From: Mycobacteriaceae bacterium
Lineage (GTDB): Bacteria > Actinomycetota > Actinomycetes > Mycobacteriales > Mycobacteriaceae
Assembly (NCBI GenBank): GCA_019242135.1
Contig: JAFAWC010000078.1
Location: 1 to 5,087, forward strand
DNA length: 5,087 bases
Direction: 5' to 3'
The position numbers were made by a program, and so were the translations under genes. Below are positions 4,200 through 5,087 of the stretch, in pieces. Under the pieces are notes generated by a model that worked only from the letters and a program-made list of their open reading frames with translations, searched no databases and was not told where the DNA came from. Numbering within the stretch: position 1 is the stretch's first letter; each line of letters opens with the position of its first letter.

Positions 4200-5087
4200 G
4201 GGGCGCGGTGGCGTCGGTCGCCTGGGCGGTGCGAGCGCCCGACCCGCGGCCCAGCGCGACGGTGCCTGCCGCCATTGCCAGAATCGCTATCGGAAGCGCC
4301 AGCGCGGCCGGGCCCCGCACCGACAGGTGCTCACCGAGCACGACCACCCCCAGCAGCACCGCTACGACCGGCTCACCGACCAGCATCAGCGGTACCGAGG
4401 CCTGTAAATCGCCGGCGTGAAACGCGGACTGCTGCAGCACGGTGACCGCGACCGCCAGCGCGACCAGCAGATACGGGGCAGGCTCGGTCAACAGTCCATG
4501 CCATCCGGCCACGGCGAAGCGGTGCGTGCACACCTTGGTCAACACGGCGATCATGCCGAGCAAGACCGCCACCGCGACCGCGAGCAGCATGGCGCGTACG
4601 CGCCCCACCGTGCGGCGCGCAGCGGCGACGCAACCGAAGAGCACCGGCACGACGATCGACAACGCCAACGTCCACGCCGGTATCGGCGGTCGGTAATGGC
4701 CGGCCCGCGGTTGGCCGACGAGCACGAAAATCGCCAGCCCGGCCGTGAGCAACGCCGCCCAGCTCCATTGAGTCCACCCGATGCGCGTGTGGCAAAGCCG
4801 TGCGCTCAGCGGTAGGGCGAACAACAGCGATGACACCAGCAGCGGCTGCACGAGCAGCAACGATCCGTGCGCCAGGGCCAGGGCCTGGAAAACGTAACCG
4901 CCGATCGCGGCCAAAGTCCCTCCCCACCAGGAAGAGTCGCGTACCAGGCTGGCCACCATCACACCGGGGGCGCCGTCCGTGTGAACGCGTTGGGCGGCTT
5001 GCTGCCGCACGACTATGCCCACCGCGGCCCAGAACGCCGCAAGCAGCGCCGACCCGATCGCCATCGCGTGCGTCGCCAGCCAGTCCA
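4174..5087 (-). CDS. DMT/EamA-like multi-pass membrane transporter (start just beyond the window)
   Basis: A polytopic inner-membrane protein resembling the drug/metabolite transporter superfamily. Numbered from the ATG at 5064, hydrophobic segments lie at about 1-20, 47-66, 69-89, 98-117, 130-149, 155-177, 196-213, 222-245 and 251-272. Short charged loops separate them, and two halves are recognisable, the second ending with GEPVVAVLLGVVVLGEHL, the typical late-helix motif of these transporters. The last 20 or so residues are a Ser/Pro/Thr/Ala tail made by a tandem repeat. From the ATG the protein is 296 residues. The frame stays open upstream as DWLATHA, preceded by a codon whose last two bases are TG and whose first base is at 5088, outside the window. 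An ATG or GTG there would give a start MDWLATHAMAIG, which looks more natural, so I treat the gene as partial. It is followed by the M42 peptidase gene 29 bp downstream. Substrate is unknown: amino acids, peptides, metabolites or, as in NIPA-like relatives, Mg2+ are all possible. Confidence 0.85.
   Translation of the reverse strand, partial: DWLATHAMAIGSALLAAFWAAVGIVVRQQAAQRVHTDGAPGVMVASLVRDSSWWGGTLAAIGGYVFQALALAHGSLLLVQPLLVSSLLFALPLSARLCHTRIGWTQWSWAALLTAGLAIFVLVGQPRAGHYRPPIPAWTLALSIVVPVLFGCVAAARRTVGRVRAMLLAVAVAVLLGMIAVLTKVCTHRFAVAGWHGLLTEPAPYLLVALAVAVTVLQQSAFHAGDLQASVPLMLVGEPVVAVLLGVVVLGEHLSVRGPAALALPIAILAMAAGTVALGRGSGARTAQATDATAPPSPSPTPS
4181..4203 (+). other. G-quadruplex motif on the template strand at the transporter 3' end
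   Basis: Four G-runs occur on the plus strand with very short loops: GGGG (4181-4184), loop TT, GGG (4187-4189), loop CTT, GGG (4193-4195), loop CTT, GGGGG (4199-4203). This fits the classic pattern of four runs of at least three G with loops of 1-7 bases. Because the genes here are on the minus strand, the G-rich strand is the transcription template, so a folded structure would obstruct polymerase and would not form in the mRNA. It overlaps the last codons of the transporter gene, just before the peptidase gene. Folding and effect are inferred. Confidence 0.5.

Noticed and set aside
3071..4420. Long 449-codon open frame on the plus strand, opposite the M42 peptidase gene.
   Set aside because: It is antisense to a gene with clear family motifs, has no recognisable domain and is rich in residues expected from reversed GC-rich codons. 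Long antisense frames are common in high-GC genomes.

Overview
The window is GC-rich and gene-dense. It most likely comes from a mycobacterium or a close mycolate-making actinobacterium. The main reason is the first gene, which encodes a mycolic-acid cyclopropane synthase/methyltransferase close to the PcaA/CmaA group. Supporting signs are TTG and GTG starts, a GTTG-N17-GGGTAC element resembling mycobacterial SigF promoters, and a possible leaderless start. The species cannot be named from the sequence alone.

Layout: (1) 38-964, minus: mycolic acid cyclopropane synthase. (2) 1085-1483, minus: small stand-alone NYN/PIN-like nuclease-fold protein. (3) 1484-1560: a 77-bp divergent control region with a perfect 18-bp palindrome and a 10-bp-phased direct repeat. 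(4) 1561-2409, plus: aldo/keto reductase of the 2,5-diketo-D-gluconate reductase type, TTG start. (5) 2465-3058, plus: small class I SAM-dependent methyltransferase, GTG start. (6) 3077-4144, minus: M42 (FrvX-like) metallo-aminopeptidase, converging on the methyltransferase. (7) 4174 to the window edge, minus: EamA/DMT-like membrane transporter, 29 bp upstream of the peptidase gene and probably co-transcribed with it. Its true start codon seems to lie one base beyond the end of the window.

How the genes work together: there are three transcriptional blocks, namely nuclease then cyclopropane synthase (minus), reductase then methyltransferase (plus), and transporter then peptidase (minus). The cyclopropane synthase has its own candidate promoter, so it need not depend on the nuclease gene. 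The transporter-peptidase pair is compatible with peptide or amino-acid handling, but nothing in the sequence fixes a substrate. I see no mobile element, CRISPR array, tRNA or rRNA, and no gap between genes longer than 120 bp.

No clearly new multi-gene system is visible. The non-coding signals most worth a second look are the palindrome plus phased repeat between the divergent genes, the SigF-like promoter, and a hexanucleotide repeat with a G-quadruplex motif that runs through the transporter stop codon towards the peptidase ribosome-binding site.
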